From assembly GCF_025717515.1 (NCBI RefSeq), contig NZ_JAJIRN010000004.1, positions 1-64,000 of the forward strand: 64,000 bases of DNA, given 5' to 3'. The notes under the pieces are model-generated. The model was not told the DNA's origin and ran no database searches. It was given only the letters and a program-made list of their open reading frames with translations. A program made the position numbers and the translations under genes. Source of the DNA: Roseateles oligotrophus (GTDB lineage: Bacteria; Pseudomonadota; Gammaproteobacteria; Burkholderiales; Burkholderiaceae_C). This document shows, piece by piece, positions 35,488-45,488 of this stretch (its first letter is position 1; each line of letters starts with the position of its first letter).

Positions 35488-36736
35488 CAGCACAAGGGAA
35501 GTCCTGCCAATGGGCCAAGGCCCAGAAGAAGTAAACAAAGTAGCCCAGCATAGCGGCCGACACGCCCCAGGCTGCACCGATCAAGCCACCAAGAGCCAGG
35601 CCGCCGGCGAGCCCCGCCACAAACAAGAGCTGCCCGGCCAAGGCCAGCCGCAGGCCCCAGGCCTGTGCGCCCCAAGCCATCATCGCCACCGACAGCGGCG
35701 AGGCCACAAAATGCAGCGCAATATAGGGTGACAAGGCCCGCGCCACTTCGCCCGCCTCTTGCCAGCGCTCGCCAAACAAGGCGGCAAAAGCCCATGGCCC
35801 CCAGACGAACAGCGCCAGCATCAAGGCCAGCCCGAGCAGCAAGAGCAAGCCCATGGTGCGCCGCACCAGCGCCAGCGCCTCGGCGCCATTCACCGCCGCG
35901 ACCAGGCGCGGATACAAGACCTGCGACAAGGCGCCGCCGATCAGGCTGGCCGGGGCTTTCGAGTAACGCAGGGCCAAGGCCCAAAACCCGGCCGCCGCGT
36001 CACCCGTCCATGCGGCGATCAGCAACATCGCCAGGCTGTCTTGCATGGCGCCGGCAAAGGCATGCGGCGTGTTGAACAGCGGGAAGTCGCGGTGCTTGGC
36101 CGCCATCGCGGCCATGGCCGAGCGCGGTATGCGCCACAGGCCCGCCCAGCCCCCCTGCGGTGCCGGCCTGGCCAGCAGCGCCGCGGCAGCCAAACCCGCC
36201 AGCACCGGCCCCAGCAGCAGCCCCAGGGCGCCCAGGCCGGCCAGGCCGAACAGCAATTGCAACAGCGCAGCGCCGCCATATTGCAAGACGCGTGACAGCG
36301 CCAGCCATTGAAAGCGCCGGGCGCTTGTGGCCCACATCGTCAGCCATTGCGTCGCGGCAGCGCTCCCCACCACCAGCGGCATCAGCCAAACCAGGGCCAG
36401 GTCTTGCCACGCCCACCAGATCAAGCCGAACACCGCCGATGCCGCCGTGACCGCCAACAACAAGCGGGCACATAGCGCCATCAGCACCGCCGCCCGAGCC
36501 GCATCGGTCTCCATCGGCAGCGCGAATTCGTAACGAGCACAGGCCACCACGGCCACATTGCTGGCCAAGGCCCATAGAAAAGAGAACTGGCCGAATTCGG
36601 TCGGCGAGTAGATGCGCGTCAACCAGGGCCCCAGCAGCAAGGGCAATAGTTGCGCCAGCGCACCGCCGGCCAGCAGGGTCAGCGTCGCCCGCAGCAGGCC
36701 CCGGCTCATGGCGGGCTCATGGCAGGCTTGGCTCAA
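35462..36736 (-). CDS. Second Wzx-type flippase
   Basis: 424 aa with about twelve hydrophobic helices. The N-terminus TLLAGGALAQLLPLLLGPWL followed by TRIYSPTEFGQFSFLWAL fits the polysaccharide-synthase Wzx family. Very high G+C and alanine/leucine content set it apart from the A/T-richer flippase at 16521-17789, so the two were acquired separately. No polymerase gene accompanies it. GTG/ATG at 36736 overlaps the upstream stop by 4 bp; the Met at residue 10 is an alternative start. Confidence 0.84.
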   Translation of the reverse strand: MSQACHEPAMSRGLLRATLTLLAGGALAQLLPLLLGPWLTRIYSPTEFGQFSFLWALASNVAVVACARYEFALPMETDAARAAVLMALCARLLLAVTAASAVFGLIWWAWQDLALVWLMPLVVGSAAATQWLTMWATSARRFQWLALSRVLQYGGAALLQLLFGLAGLGALGLLLGPVLAGLAAAALLARPAPQGGWAGLWRIPRSAMAAMAAKHRDFPLFNTPHAFAGAMQDSLAMLLIAAWTGDAAAGFWALALRYSKAPASLIGGALSQVLYPRLVAAVNGAEALALVRRTMGLLLLLGLALMLALFVWGPWAFAALFGERWQEAGEVARALSPYIALHFVASPLSVAMMAWGAQAWGLRLALAGQLLFVAGLAGGLALGGLIGAAWGVSAAMLGYFVYFFWALAHWQDFPCADEHVSVPA

Positions 36737-37839
36737 ACCTGCAAAGCGCGAACCAGCTCGGCAAGCACCTTGGCCTGCTGCGCCTCGCTCAGGTCGGGGC
36801 TCATGGGCAAGCTCATCACGCGCTGCGCGGCGCGCTCGGCATTCGGGAAGCTCTTGCCCCGCCCATATTGCACATAGGCCGGCTGCTGGTGCAGCGGCTT
36901 CGGATAATGGATCGCGGTCGGGATGCCGGCGGCATTGAGCGCTTGTTGCACGGCTTCGCGACTTTCAACCTGCAAGGTGAACTGGGCCCAGACGCAATCT
37001 CGGTCCGCGCGCAGGCCCAGCAGCTGCACAGGCAAGCCCTGCATGAGCGCTTGGTAGCGCGCTCCCAGCGCCAGCCGCCGCTCGATTTCCCACTCGAAAC
37101 GCTCCAGCTTGGCCAGCACGATCGCGCATTGCAGCGTGTCCATACGGCCGCCCACCCCCAAGCGGGTATGGGTGTAGCGCTGGCTCTGGCCATGCACGCG
37201 GATTTCGCGGGCGGCCTGCGCGAGCGCATCGTCATCGGTGAACAGTGCGCCGCCATCGCCATAGCAGCCCAAGGGCTTGCTGGGGAAAAAGCTGGTGGCG
37301 CCGAAGGTGCTGAGAGCACAACTCTTGCGGCCCTTGTATGTCGCCCCGAAACTCTGCGCGGCGTCCTCGATCACGGGCAAATTGCCGCGACGGGCCGCAA
37401 TCGCGTTGATCTCATCCATATCGCAGACCTGCCCGTACAGGCTGACCGGCATGATGGCGCGTGTTTTTGCCGTTATGGCCGCCTCGATCAGGCCCGTATC
37501 GATATTGCAGGTATCGGGCTCGATGTCGACAAACACCGGCACGCCGCCCAGCAAGACAATGACTTCGGCGGTGGCGGCAAAGGTGAAGGGCGTGGTGATG
37601 ACCTCGTCCCCCGGCTTCAAATCGAGCGCCATCAAGGCGATCAACAGCGCCTCGGTGCCGCTGGACACGGTGATGCAATGCTTGGCGCTGGTATAGGCGG
37701 CCAGCGCCGATTCCAACTCCTTGACCTCGGGCCCCATGATGTATTGGCCATGATCGAGCACCGCCTGTATGCGCGCATCGATACGCGGCTTGAGGGCCGC
37801 GTACTGCGACTTCAGGTCGATAAAGGGCAATGCGCTCAA
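36733..37839 (-). CDS. DegT/DnrJ/EryC1/StrS aminotransferase, WbpE-like (set 2)
   Basis: 368 aa. N-terminal [54 protein letters not shown] and Schiff-base Lys188 in [17 protein letters not shown] match the WbpE/WlbC group of C3 aminotransferases for UDP-3-keto-GlcNAcA. Followed upstream by WbpD-like and WbpB-like genes in the same order as set 1, but differing throughout in sequence, so it is not a recent duplicate. Overlaps with both neighbours by 4 bp. Confidence 0.87.
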   Translation of the reverse strand: MSALPFIDLKSQYAALKPRIDARIQAVLDHGQYIMGPEVKELESALAAYTSAKHCITVSSGTEALLIALMALDLKPGDEVITTPFTFAATAEVIVLLGGVPVFVDIEPDTCNIDTGLIEAAITAKTRAIMPVSLYGQVCDMDEINAIAARRGNLPVIEDAAQSFGATYKGRKSCALSTFGATSFFPSKPLGCYGDGGALFTDDDALAQAAREIRVHGQSQRYTHTRLGVGGRMDTLQCAIVLAKLERFEWEIERRLALGARYQALMQGLPVQLLGLRADRDCVWAQFTLQVESREAVQQALNAAGIPTAIHYPKPLHQQPAYVQYGRGKSFPNAERAAQRVMSLPMSPDLSEAQQAKVLAELVRALQV

Positions 37840-38426
37840 GACAGGTTTCCTTCTTCGACGAGGCGACAGACCTCGCCCTGGAGTTCATAACGGTCGCCGG
37901 TATGCGGGCATTGGGCGAAGCCCCTGGCGTCGAAAGACAACTTCTCGCCGAAACGGCTCATCCAGCCGATGCGCTTGGCCGGCACACCGACCACCAGCGC
38001 GAAATCAGGCAGATCCTTTTGCACCACCGCGCCGGCGCCAACGAAGGCATAACGACCAATCTCGTGACCACAGACGATGGTGCAGTTGGCACCCAGCGTC
38101 GCGCCCTGTTTCACCAAGGTGCGGCGGTATTCGTTCTTGCGCGCCACGGCCGCGCGCGGGTTGTAGACATTGGTGAACACCATGCTGGGGCCGCAAAAAA
38201 CATCGTCCTCCAGCGTCACCGCGTCATAGACCGAGACATTGTTCTGCACACGCACGTTGTTGCCAATCAACACGTCGTTGCCGACATAGACGCCCTGCCC
38301 CAGCGCGCAGCGCTCGCCAATGCGCGCACCGGCGCTGATATGGGCGAAATGCCAGACCTTTGTGCCTTCGCCGAGTTGAGCGCCCGCGTCGACGATGGCT
38401 GATTCATGCTGCCAATAGCTCATCAT
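37836..38426 (-). CDS. UDP-3-amino-GlcNAcA N-acetyltransferase, WbpD/WlbB-like (set 2)
   Basis: 196 aa left-handed beta-helix protein. Turns: [20 protein letters not shown] (N-terminal WlbB/WbpD signature), [35 protein letters not shown] and [20 protein letters not shown], with a C-terminal tail containing cysteines ([20 protein letters not shown]). WbpD/WlbB acetylates the C3 amino group. The N-terminal VWHFAHI pattern makes this call firmer than for the set 1 copy. ATG at 38426 shares one base with the WbpB-like stop; the next codon is also ATG. Confidence 0.88.
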   Translation of the reverse strand: MMSYWQHESAIVDAGAQLGEGTKVWHFAHISAGARIGERCALGQGVYVGNDVLIGNNVRVQNNVSVYDAVTLEDDVFCGPSMVFTNVYNPRAAVARKNEYRRTLVKQGATLGANCTIVCGHEIGRYAFVGAGAVVQKDLPDFALVVGVPAKRIGWMSRFGEKLSFDARGFAQCPHTGDRYELQGEVCRLVEEGNLS

Positions 38427-39484
38427 CAGAACACCAAGGGTAGGCCGACGCGCTGGCCGTCGCGAGCGCTGCGATAGGCGGCGATCAGAATCTCCAGCGA
38501 GCGCAGACCCTCATAACCGTCCACCTGTGCGTTGGCCTCGCCGCGCAGCGTCTTGATGACGTTATCGTAGTAAAGCGGATGGCCAAAGCCATAGACGCTG
38601 GTGGATTCGTAGTTAGCGCTCAGCACCAAAGCATCTTCGGGCCGCTCGTCGGCGAATTGCCAATGCTCGATCTTGTTGACCGCCGTGCCGCCGATCTTGA
38701 CCGTGCCTTTTTCGCCCAGGATGGTGATCGAGCCTTCCAGGTTCTGCGGATAGGTCAGCATCGTCACATTGATCGAGGCCAGGCCGCCGTGGCGCAGGCG
38801 CACGCTCATCACGCCGGTATCCTCGGCCTCGATGTCGCGGTCCAGCGTGGCGGTATAGGCATGCACGCTGTCGACCGGGCCAATTAACCAGTCGAGCAGA
38901 TCGACATAGTGGCTGGCCTGATTCATGAAGGCGCCGCCGTCCAGATCCCAGCGGCCGCGCCAGGGCGAGGCGTCGTAATAGGACTGCGGCCTGGTCCAGA
39001 ACACATTGACGGTGCTCAGGAAAATGCGCCCGAAGCGGCCTTGCTGGATCGCCTCGCGCACCTTTTGCACCGTCGCGTTGAGCCGATTTTGCTTGACCAC
39101 GAAGAGCTTCACACCGGCGTCGCGGCAGGCCTGCACCATCGCAATGCCTTCGTCGAGCTTGGTCGCCATCGGCTTTTCGCTCAGCACATGGCGGCCGCTA
39201 GCGGCCACCAGCTGCGCTTGCTGTGGGTGCAGGCCGCTGGGTGTGGCGAGCACAACGATGTCGGCATCGCTGCCCGCCAGCAGCGCCTCCAGCGAGGGGA
39301 AACCCGCCGCGCCGCTCAAAGCCACCGCTGCCGCCAAGGCCTCGGCTTTGGTGTCGCAGACCGCCACCAACTCGGCATCGGCGCCATGTGCTTTGATCGC
39401 TTCGATATGGTTTTTCGAAATACGCCCACAGCCCACCAAGGCGAAACGGATAGCGCGATCGACGATGGGCAAACTGGGGCTCAT
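38426..39484 (-). CDS. Gfo/Idh/MocA-family oxidoreductase, WbpB/WlbA-like (set 2)
   Basis: 352 aa. [20 protein letters not shown] (Rossmann), [56 protein letters not shown], and the C-terminal [20 protein letters not shown]. WbpB/WlbA oxidise UDP-GlcNAcA at C3. It is the first gene of the whole island as transcribed; the 95 bp to lysS, which diverges, must hold its promoter. No UDP-GlcNAc 6-dehydrogenase precedes it, so its substrate must come from the Ugd-like enzyme at 23511 or from elsewhere. Confidence 0.88.
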   Translation of the reverse strand: MSPSLPIVDRAIRFALVGCGRISKNHIEAIKAHGADAELVAVCDTKAEALAAAVALSGAAGFPSLEALLAGSDADIVVLATPSGLHPQQAQLVAASGRHVLSEKPMATKLDEGIAMVQACRDAGVKLFVVKQNRLNATVQKVREAIQQGRFGRIFLSTVNVFWTRPQSYYDASPWRGRWDLDGGAFMNQASHYVDLLDWLIGPVDSVHAYTATLDRDIEAEDTGVMSVRLRHGGLASINVTMLTYPQNLEGSITILGEKGTVKIGGTAVNKIEHWQFADERPEDALVLSANYESTSVYGFGHPLYYDNVIKTLRGEANAQVDGYEGLRSLEILIAAYRSARDGQRVGLPLVF

Positions 39485-39579
39485 GGCAGGCCAAAAAGAG
39501 AGAAGCGCCAGATTCTACGGGGGGCAAGCCAGCGGCCCGTCTAAAATCGCGGCAAATTCAATCAGTTGACGCCCTCCAG

Positions 39580-41103
39580 ATGACCCAGCACACCCCCGCC
39601 GCCCCGCACCACAGTCCCGTCGCCATCGACGAGAACCAACTCATCACCGAGCGCCGCGAGAAGCTCGCCGCGCTGCGTGCCGTCAATCCGGTCCCCTTTC
39701 CGAACGACTTCAAACCCCAGCACCGCGCGCTGCCCTTGAGCCAGCGCTATGGCAATCTGGAGAACGAAGAGCTGGAACCGCAAGCCGTGGCGGTGTCGGT
39801 CGCGGGCCGTTTGATGCTCAAGCGGGTGATGGGCAAGGCGAGTTTTGGAACGCTGCAAGACGCCACCGGCCGCCTGCAGCTCTTCATCACCAAGGACGGC
39901 ATCGGCGAAGAAAACTACGCCGCCTTCAAGCATCTGGATCTGGGCGACATCCTCGGCGCCGAGGGCACGCTGTTCCGCACCAAGACCGGCGAGTTGTCGG
40001 TGCGCGTGACCAATCTGCGCCTGCTGACCAAGAGCTTGCGGCCGCTGCCGGACAAGTTCCACGGCATGGTCGACCAGGAGCAAAAGTACCGCCAGCGCTA
40101 TGTCGACCTGATCACCGACGAAGCCGCACGCGCCCGCTTTGTGGCCCGCTCCAAGGCGGTGTCCTCGATCCGCAGCTATATGGTCGAGCATGACTTCCTG
40201 GAAGTCGAGACGCCGATGCTGCACCCGATCCCCGGTGGCGCCAACGCCAAGCCCTTCATCACGCATCACAACGCGCTCGATCAGGAAATGTTCCTGCGCA
40301 TCGCGCCCGAGCTGTATCTGAAGCGATTGCTGGTCGGTGGCTTCGAGCGCGTGTTCGAGATCAACCGCAACTTCCGTAACGAAGGCATCTCGGTTCGGCA
40401 TAACCCCGAATTCACGATGATGGAGTTTTACGCGGCCTACTGGACCCACCATGAGCTGATGGACTTCACCGAAGAGGTCTTGCGCCACGCTGCCCGCGCG
40501 GCCACCGGCTCGGCGGCTATTCACTATGCCGGCAAGCCGGTTGATCTGGACAAGCCTTTTGCCCGCCTGTCGGTGCGCAACTCGCTGGTTGAGCATGCCG
40601 GCTTGACGCCGGACGAAGCCGATAACGCGCTGGTTCTGCGCGAGCGCCTGGCCGCCTTGGGCGAAGCCGCGCCCAAGCACTGGAATCTGCCCGAGCTGCA
40701 ATTCGGCATGTTCGAGGCGGTGGTGGAAGAAAAGCTCTGGCACCCGACCTTCATCATCGACTACCCCGTCGAGGTGTCGCCGCTGGCGCGCGCCTCGGAC
40801 GCCAACCCCAAGATCACCGACCGCTTCGAGCTCTTCATCACCGGCCGCGAATACGCGAACGGCTTCTCCGAGCTCAACGACGCCGAGGACCAGGCGGCGC
40901 GCTTCCATGCGCAGGTCTCGAACAAGGATGCCGGCGACGAAGAGGCGATGTTCTTCGATGCCGACTTCATCCGCGCGCTGGAATACGGCATGCCACCGGC
41001 CGGCGGCTGCGGCATCGGCATCGACCGGCTGATGATGTTGATCACCGACAGCCCATCGATCCGCGATGTGATTCTGTTCCCGGCGCTGCGCCGAGAAGCG
41101 TAA
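39580..41103 (+). CDS. lysS: Lysyl-tRNA synthetase, class II
   Basis: 507 aa, normal length. N-terminal OB-fold anticodon-binding domain (about 60-165; [20 protein letters not shown]), then the class II core: motif 1 around [20 protein letters not shown], motif 2 [20 protein letters not shown] and motif 3 [12 protein letters not shown] near the C-terminus. It attaches lysine to tRNA-Lys in the cytoplasm. Strongly conserved housekeeping gene that marks the right boundary of the polysaccharide island; followed by a rho-independent terminator. Confidence 0.98.
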   Translation: MTQHTPAAPHHSPVAIDENQLITERREKLAALRAVNPVPFPNDFKPQHRALPLSQRYGNLENEELEPQAVAVSVAGRLMLKRVMGKASFGTLQDATGRLQLFITKDGIGEENYAAFKHLDLGDILGAEGTLFRTKTGELSVRVTNLRLLTKSLRPLPDKFHGMVDQEQKYRQRYVDLITDEAARARFVARSKAVSSIRSYMVEHDFLEVETPMLHPIPGGANAKPFITHHNALDQEMFLRIAPELYLKRLLVGGFERVFEINRNFRNEGISVRHNPEFTMMEFYAAYWTHHELMDFTEEVLRHAARAATGSAAIHYAGKPVDLDKPFARLSVRNSLVEHAGLTPDEADNALVLRERLAALGEAAPKHWNLPELQFGMFEAVVEEKLWHPTFIIDYPVEVSPLARASDANPKITDRFELFITGREYANGFSELNDAEDQAARFHAQVSNKDAGDEEAMFFDADFIRALEYGMPPAGGCGIGIDRLMMLITDSPSIRDVILFPALRREA

Positions 41104-41114
41104 ACAAAGCGAAG

Positions 41115-41145
41115 GCGGCCCGATTTTTCGATGGCCGCTTTTTTT
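41115..41145 (+). terminator. Rho-independent terminator after lysS
   Basis: GCGGCC (41115-41120) pairs with GGCCGC (41133-41138), with an inner CGA/TCG extension, followed by seven T. It lies 12 bp past the lysS stop and just before the convergent crotonase gene. Confidence 0.85.
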
Positions 41146-41147
41146 GT

Positions 41148-41936
41148 TCAGCTCTGCGTAAACCCCGGCTTGCGCTTGTTGATGAAGGCGTCCATGCCCT
41201 CGCGCTGATCATCGGTACCGAATAGCGCATGGAAGTAGCGCCTCTCGACCGCCACGCCGTCCTTCAACGGCCCTTGGTAGGCCAGGTTAACGAGTTCCTT
41301 GATCAGCATCACCGAGGGTCCGCTGAAGCCATTGATGGTCTCGGCGGCAGTCAGCGCTTCTTCCATCAACTTCTCGGCCGGCACCACACGCGACACCAGG
41401 CCTGCCGTCGAGGCCTCGGCCGCGTCCATCATGCGGGCGGTCAAAAGCATGTCCATCGCCCGGCTCTTGCCCACCGCGCGCGGCAGGCGCTGCGTGCCTC
41501 CGGCGCCAGGGATGATGCCCAGCTTGATCTCGGGCTGGCCGAACTTGGCCGTGTCGGCGGCGATGATGAAGTCACACATCATCGCCAGCTCACAACCGCC
41601 GCCGAGCGCAAAGCCCGCCACCGCCGCGATCACCGGCTTGCGGATCAGCAGAATGGTTTCCCAGTTCTTCGAGATCAGGCCGCTTTTGAAAGCGCTGATG
41701 AAGGTGTGCGGCGCCATCGTCGGGATGTCCGCGCCGGCCGCGAAGGCGCGCTCGGAGCCGGTCAAGACGATGCAACCGATGCTGTCATCGGCGTCAAAGG
41801 CCAGCAAGGCTTGGCCCATTTCATCCATCAATTGGTCATTCAGCGCGTTCAGCTGCTTGGGCCGGTTCAGCGTGATCAAGCCGGTCTTGCGTTCGCCGTC
41901 GCCGCGTACTTCGGCAATGATGCATTCGTAGCTCAT
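41148..41936 (-). CDS. Enoyl-CoA hydratase (crotonase family)
   Basis: 262 aa. Crotonase signatures: LNRPKQLNALNDQLMDEM, oxyanion-hole AFAAGADIPTM, GFALGGGCELAMMCDFI with the first catalytic Glu, and FGQPEIKLGIIPGAGGTQRL with the second. Both catalytic glutamates of true hydratases are present, so it should hydrate 2-enoyl-CoA in fatty-acid or amino-acid breakdown. Stand-alone gene facing lysS; the PaaF/FadB-like specificity cannot be decided from context. ATG at 41936 follows a GGAG-like ribosome-binding site. Confidence 0.92.
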   Translation of the reverse strand: MSYECIIAEVRGDGERKTGLITLNRPKQLNALNDQLMDEMGQALLAFDADDSIGCIVLTGSERAFAAGADIPTMAPHTFISAFKSGLISKNWETILLIRKPVIAAVAGFALGGGCELAMMCDFIIAADTAKFGQPEIKLGIIPGAGGTQRLPRAVGKSRAMDMLLTARMMDAAEASTAGLVSRVVPAEKLMEEALTAAETINGFSGPSVMLIKELVNLAYQGPLKDGVAVERRYFHALFGTDDQREGMDAFINKRKPGFTQS

Positions 41937-41984
41937 TGGAGTTCTCCTGTGAATTGCTTGGCCGCCACTATAGAGCCAGCGGCC

Positions 41985-43112
41985 TCAGGGTGCGGCCTGC
42001 CTGGGCGCTGAGTTCAACATCAGATCGATAAAGGTCTGCTCGTCTTGCCGAATGCGCAGCCGCACGGGCAGGTATTGCAGCGAAGGCGCTATCCAGACCT
42101 CGGCGGTCAAGTCGCCACCTCCGGCCGCCTTCGAGGGCTTCAAATGCCAGGTCGCCAGCGGGCCCATCGGCGTTTGCAGCTCCTCTTCGCCCAGCACCTC
42201 GTAGCGCCACAGGTATTGACGCTTGGGCAATACCAGCGGGATGTCGATCACATGGCCCGCCTTCAGCGGCTCACGGCCGGTCAAGAACAGCCAGGTCAGC
42301 TGCACGAATTGGCTGGACGCATCCTGCACGCCGGCCGGCACCGGCTCTCGGTTGCCATTGGGCATGGTCACGCTGTCACCGTGAAACAGCAGCGTCGAAC
42401 GCCGCCTCTGGGCAAACATCACCCGTGTGTCTTCGTCATAGCGCAGCGGGTTGACGCCGGCCGGCGTCAGCCGCCCGTCGCTGCTCATGCGGCGTGAAAT
42501 CAGCGGGGCGAAACTGGGACCTATCGCCACATCCAGATGCATCTGGTAGTGCTGACCTTGCCGTATCCACTCGACTTGCGCGTTACCGTGCACCTCGCCA
42601 CGGTAATTGCCGCTCAAGCGGTAGCGCAGCAGGGTGGAGAGCGGCCATTCCGGGCCGGGCTCCGCCTCTTCAGAGGCAGGTTCGCTGGCGGCCAAGGCGG
42701 GCGGCTTGGGCTCGCTACCCTCGCCTGGCTGCGGGCCAGGTTCCGGCGCCGAAGCGGCGGGCTCCGGCGTGGTTGGCTCGGCATCGCTGGCGGCCTCGGG
42801 CGGTTCCGGCACAGGCGACTCTGGCGAAGGCATTGGCTGCGGCGCTGCAGGCTGAAGCTTGGGCCTGGATTTGGGTTTGGCGGTCGGCGCAGCCGGGCGA
42901 ATAGCAGGCACGGCCGCCTTCAACTCCCGGACATAGGCCACCACCAAGCGTTTGGGCATAGGCGCAACGGCCTCGTCCCAACTCAGGCGCAGCCTATGAA
43001 CAGCCTCACCCAGCCATAGGTGCGCCAGCAGCACCGGCAGCAGCAACAAGGCAAGCCACCACGCTCGTCTTCTTGCCGTGGTCGCAGGCTTTACCGTCAG
43101 CCGCCCAGCCAT
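41985..43112 (-). CDS. DUF3108-domain protein, membrane-anchored
   Basis: 375 aa. One N-terminal membrane helix (about 18-40), then a Pro/Ala/Glu-rich linker (about 65-145), then a C-terminal beta-rich domain (about 150-370) with YRLSGNYRGEVHGNAQVEW, YDEDTRVMFAQRRR and LATWHLKPSKAAGG, matching DUF3108. The function of the family is not established; the anchored, proline-rich layout suggests a periplasmic domain. Overlaps the M61 peptidase gene upstream by 16 bp, so the two are probably expressed together. Confidence 0.82.
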   Translation of the reverse strand: MAGRLTVKPATTARRRAWWLALLLLPVLLAHLWLGEAVHRLRLSWDEAVAPMPKRLVVAYVRELKAAVPAIRPAAPTAKPKSRPKLQPAAPQPMPSPESPVPEPPEAASDAEPTTPEPAASAPEPGPQPGEGSEPKPPALAASEPASEEAEPGPEWPLSTLLRYRLSGNYRGEVHGNAQVEWIRQGQHYQMHLDVAIGPSFAPLISRRMSSDGRLTPAGVNPLRYDEDTRVMFAQRRRSTLLFHGDSVTMPNGNREPVPAGVQDASSQFVQLTWLFLTGREPLKAGHVIDIPLVLPKRQYLWRYEVLGEEELQTPMGPLATWHLKPSKAAGGGDLTAEVWIAPSLQYLPVRLRIRQDEQTFIDLMLNSAPRQAAP

Positions 43113-44902
43113 GCCTTGCGCAGACTAGCGGCGCGCACCGGCGCCTTCTCGGCGAGACTGAACAACACCGGCTCGCAACTGTCGGCATTGGTGGACGAAG
43201 CCAGCCCGGACGCCGGCAACTGCGTCGCCAAGGTCAATAGGCGCTGATCGCGCGAAACCAGGAAACTCAACTCCATCGTGCCCGACAGGGTCAGCGCGGC
43301 ATCCTCAAGGCGACGGATACGCCAGCCATTGCAGCCCAAGATTTCATCCCCGGCACACAAGCCACCGGCCAACGCAGCCGAACCGACAAGCACCTGCTTG
43401 ACGGACAGGCTGGCACCGGCGCCCGCCCCCGACTCGTTCACACGCAGGCCCAGGCGTTGCGCGAGCGTCGACTTGTCGCTGCGCAGCTGCACCGCGATTC
43501 GCTCGAACAAGGCCGGCAGCGGCAGATCGTCGGTGCCATGCACCCATTGCTCGAACCGTTCGGCCAAGGCGCTGCCCCCCAGCTCGGTGATCACGGCCAA
43601 TATGTCCGCTTCGCCAATGGCGCCACATGCGCCGGTAGTCAAACCCGCATGACTGCGCTGCCAAAGCGCGCGCATCAACTCATCAAGACTGCTTGGTGCC
43701 GTGTCGGCGCTGCGCAAGCTCAAGTCCAACGCCAGCGCCACCAAGGCACCCTTGCCGTAATAGCTGATCGTGCTGTTGGGTGAGTTTTCATCCGGCCGGT
43801 AATACTTGATCCAGGTGTCGAAGCTGGACTGAGCCAGGCTCTGCACCTTGCGTCCCGGCGTGGCCAACACCCCGTTGAAGTTGGCGGCCAGCAGTTTCAG
43901 ATAGCGCGCCTCGTCGATCAGACCGCAGCGCACCAGCATCAGTTCGTCGTAATAGGACGTAAAGCCCTCAAAGAACCACAACAGCTCGGTGTAGTTCTCC
44001 TGCGCATAGTCCAGCTCGGCAAAAGTATTCGGCTTGAGGCGTTTCACATTCCAGCTGTGAAAATACTCGTGGCTGATCAAGCCCAGCAAGCGCACATAGC
44101 CATCACTGACTTCCGTTTGACCGACACGCGGCAAGTCACGCCGAGGCGCAATCAATGCGGTGCTGGCCCGATGTTCGAGGCCTCCGTAAGCGTCTTCAAC
44201 CGCGTTCAAAAAGAAGGTGTAACTGCCAAAAGGCAAGGGGCTGTGACGCTTGGCCTCAGGCCCATGCCAGAAGGCCAATTGCGCCTCGCAAATGCGCTGC
44301 GAGTCGACCAGCAAACGTTCGGCATCAAAGGCCGGCAAGGCCCCGCTAACGACCAGCTTGTGGGCGACTCCGCCGGCCTGAAATTGACCCTGCCAGAACC
44401 GCCCCAGCTCGAAGGGATGATCCACCAGTTCGTCGTAATCTGCGGCTTGATAGCGACCGTCGGGCGTCTGCGTCATCGCGGTGGCGACCTGCCAGCCCTC
44501 GGGCAGGGGGCCGAACGCGATCGCATGGCTTTCATGCTCACAGCCATGCACCTTCAGACACAGGCCGGTGCCATTGAAGAAGCCACGGTCGGCATCCAAA
44601 AACGCTGCGCGCACAGAGCTGTCAAAGGCGTAGACCCGATAGCTCAACAGCAAGGGTTCCGCTGCGTTGCAGCGAAGCTGCCAATTGGCCTTGTCCAGCT
44701 GTTCAAGCGCAAGCGGCTGGCCGGCCTGAGTCACCGTGAGCCCGCTCAGGTGGCGGGCAAACTCACGCACAAGGTAGCTGCCGGGGATCCATGCCGGCAG
44801 GCTGACCCGCTGCAAGTCTGCGGGTGCGGCAATTGTCAATGTGACCTTGAAGACATGGGTCTTGGGGTCGGCAAGCTCGATCAGATAGTGAATGCTTGTC
44901 AT
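43097..44902 (-). CDS. M61-family metallopeptidase (glycyl aminopeptidase-like) with PDZ domain
   Basis: About 601 aa from ATG 44902, eight bases after the upstream stop. Zinc motif HEYFHSWNVKRLKP at about 278-291 (HExxH with Tyr-Phe) and the third ligand Glu in LLWFFEGFTSYYDEL near 312. An N-terminal beta-rich domain and a C-terminal PDZ-like domain (about 480-560) complete the family layout. No signal peptide is evident, so it is probably cytoplasmic. Family members cleave N-terminal Gly/Ala; the substrate here is unknown. Confidence 0.9.
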   Translation of the reverse strand: MTSIHYLIELADPKTHVFKVTLTIAAPADLQRVSLPAWIPGSYLVREFARHLSGLTVTQAGQPLALEQLDKANWQLRCNAAEPLLLSYRVYAFDSSVRAAFLDADRGFFNGTGLCLKVHGCEHESHAIAFGPLPEGWQVATAMTQTPDGRYQAADYDELVDHPFELGRFWQGQFQAGGVAHKLVVSGALPAFDAERLLVDSQRICEAQLAFWHGPEAKRHSPLPFGSYTFFLNAVEDAYGGLEHRASTALIAPRRDLPRVGQTEVSDGYVRLLGLISHEYFHSWNVKRLKPNTFAELDYAQENYTELLWFFEGFTSYYDELMLVRCGLIDEARYLKLLAANFNGVLATPGRKVQSLAQSSFDTWIKYYRPDENSPNSTISYYGKGALVALALDLSLRSADTAPSSLDELMRALWQRSHAGLTTGACGAIGEADILAVITELGGSALAERFEQWVHGTDDLPLPALFERIAVQLRSDKSTLAQRLGLRVNESGAGAGASLSVKQVLVGSAALAGGLCAGDEILGCNGWRIRRLEDAALTLSGTMELSFLVSRDQRLLTLATQLPASGLASSTNADSCEPVLFSLAEKAPVRAASLRKAWLGG

Positions 44903-44910
44903 CGCGAATC

Positions 44911-45372
44911 TCAGCTCCCGGCCGCAGCCAAAAAGCAGCACAGGGCCGCCACCGAGCTGAGCCGAAAGCGCAGCGTCAACCAGGCCGCCGCACCCAAAGC
45001 CGGGTAGTGGCGCCTATCCACCAGATAACACAGCACCAGCATCACACCATGCAGAACAAAGCCCGAGGACGGCGGCATCAGCACCGCCACGATGGCCACC
45101 AGCGAAGGCACAACCCCCCAGACAAAGGGCTGTGCTTGTGGCGCCGACTGCCGAAAAGCCAGCCCCCAGTGGATGCCACCCAAGAAGGAGATCGTCACCG
45201 CCGCGAAAGCCGACATCGCCTGGGTGACATGGAAATAGGCCTCCGGGCTGTAGCCGCCCAAGAGCCAGACCAAGGCAGCCCCCAGCGCAAAGGGGACCAG
45301 CCCGAGATAGGCAAGCTTGACGGCCATCGGGTTGAGTGGCAGCGGTGCAAGAGTGTTAGCGGCGACGGGCAT
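44911..45372 (-). CDS. DUF3429-domain membrane protein
   Basis: 153 aa with five hydrophobic segments and motifs typical of DUF3429: LAYLGLVPFALGAALVWL, AYFHVTQAMSAFAAVTISFL and GGIHWGLAFRQS. Function unknown; related to a mitochondrial TMEM69-like family. Lies 8 bp before the M61 gene, which it probably precedes in one transcript. The 116 bp upstream to the dsbC stop contain nothing recognisable beyond a possible promoter. Confidence 0.8.
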   Translation of the reverse strand: MPVAANTLAPLPLNPMAVKLAYLGLVPFALGAALVWLLGGYSPEAYFHVTQAMSAFAAVTISFLGGIHWGLAFRQSAPQAQPFVWGVVPSLVAIVAVLMPPSSGFVLHGVMLVLCYLVDRRHYPALGAAAWLTLRFRLSSVAALCCFLAAAGS

Positions 45373-45488
45373 GCTGCGAGTTCCGGAGCTGAAAATAGTG
45401 AGGCCAAAGCCCCAAGTCGAGGTGCTGCCGGCTGAAAAAACGTCGGCTGAAAGTACGCATCAGAGCTCGGCCCCGCCGAGTTTCGGCC

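Noticed and set aside
39562-40908. 448-codon open frame antisense to lysS
   Set aside because: It mirrors lysS codon positions in high-G+C DNA, has no family motifs, and lysS itself is unmistakable.
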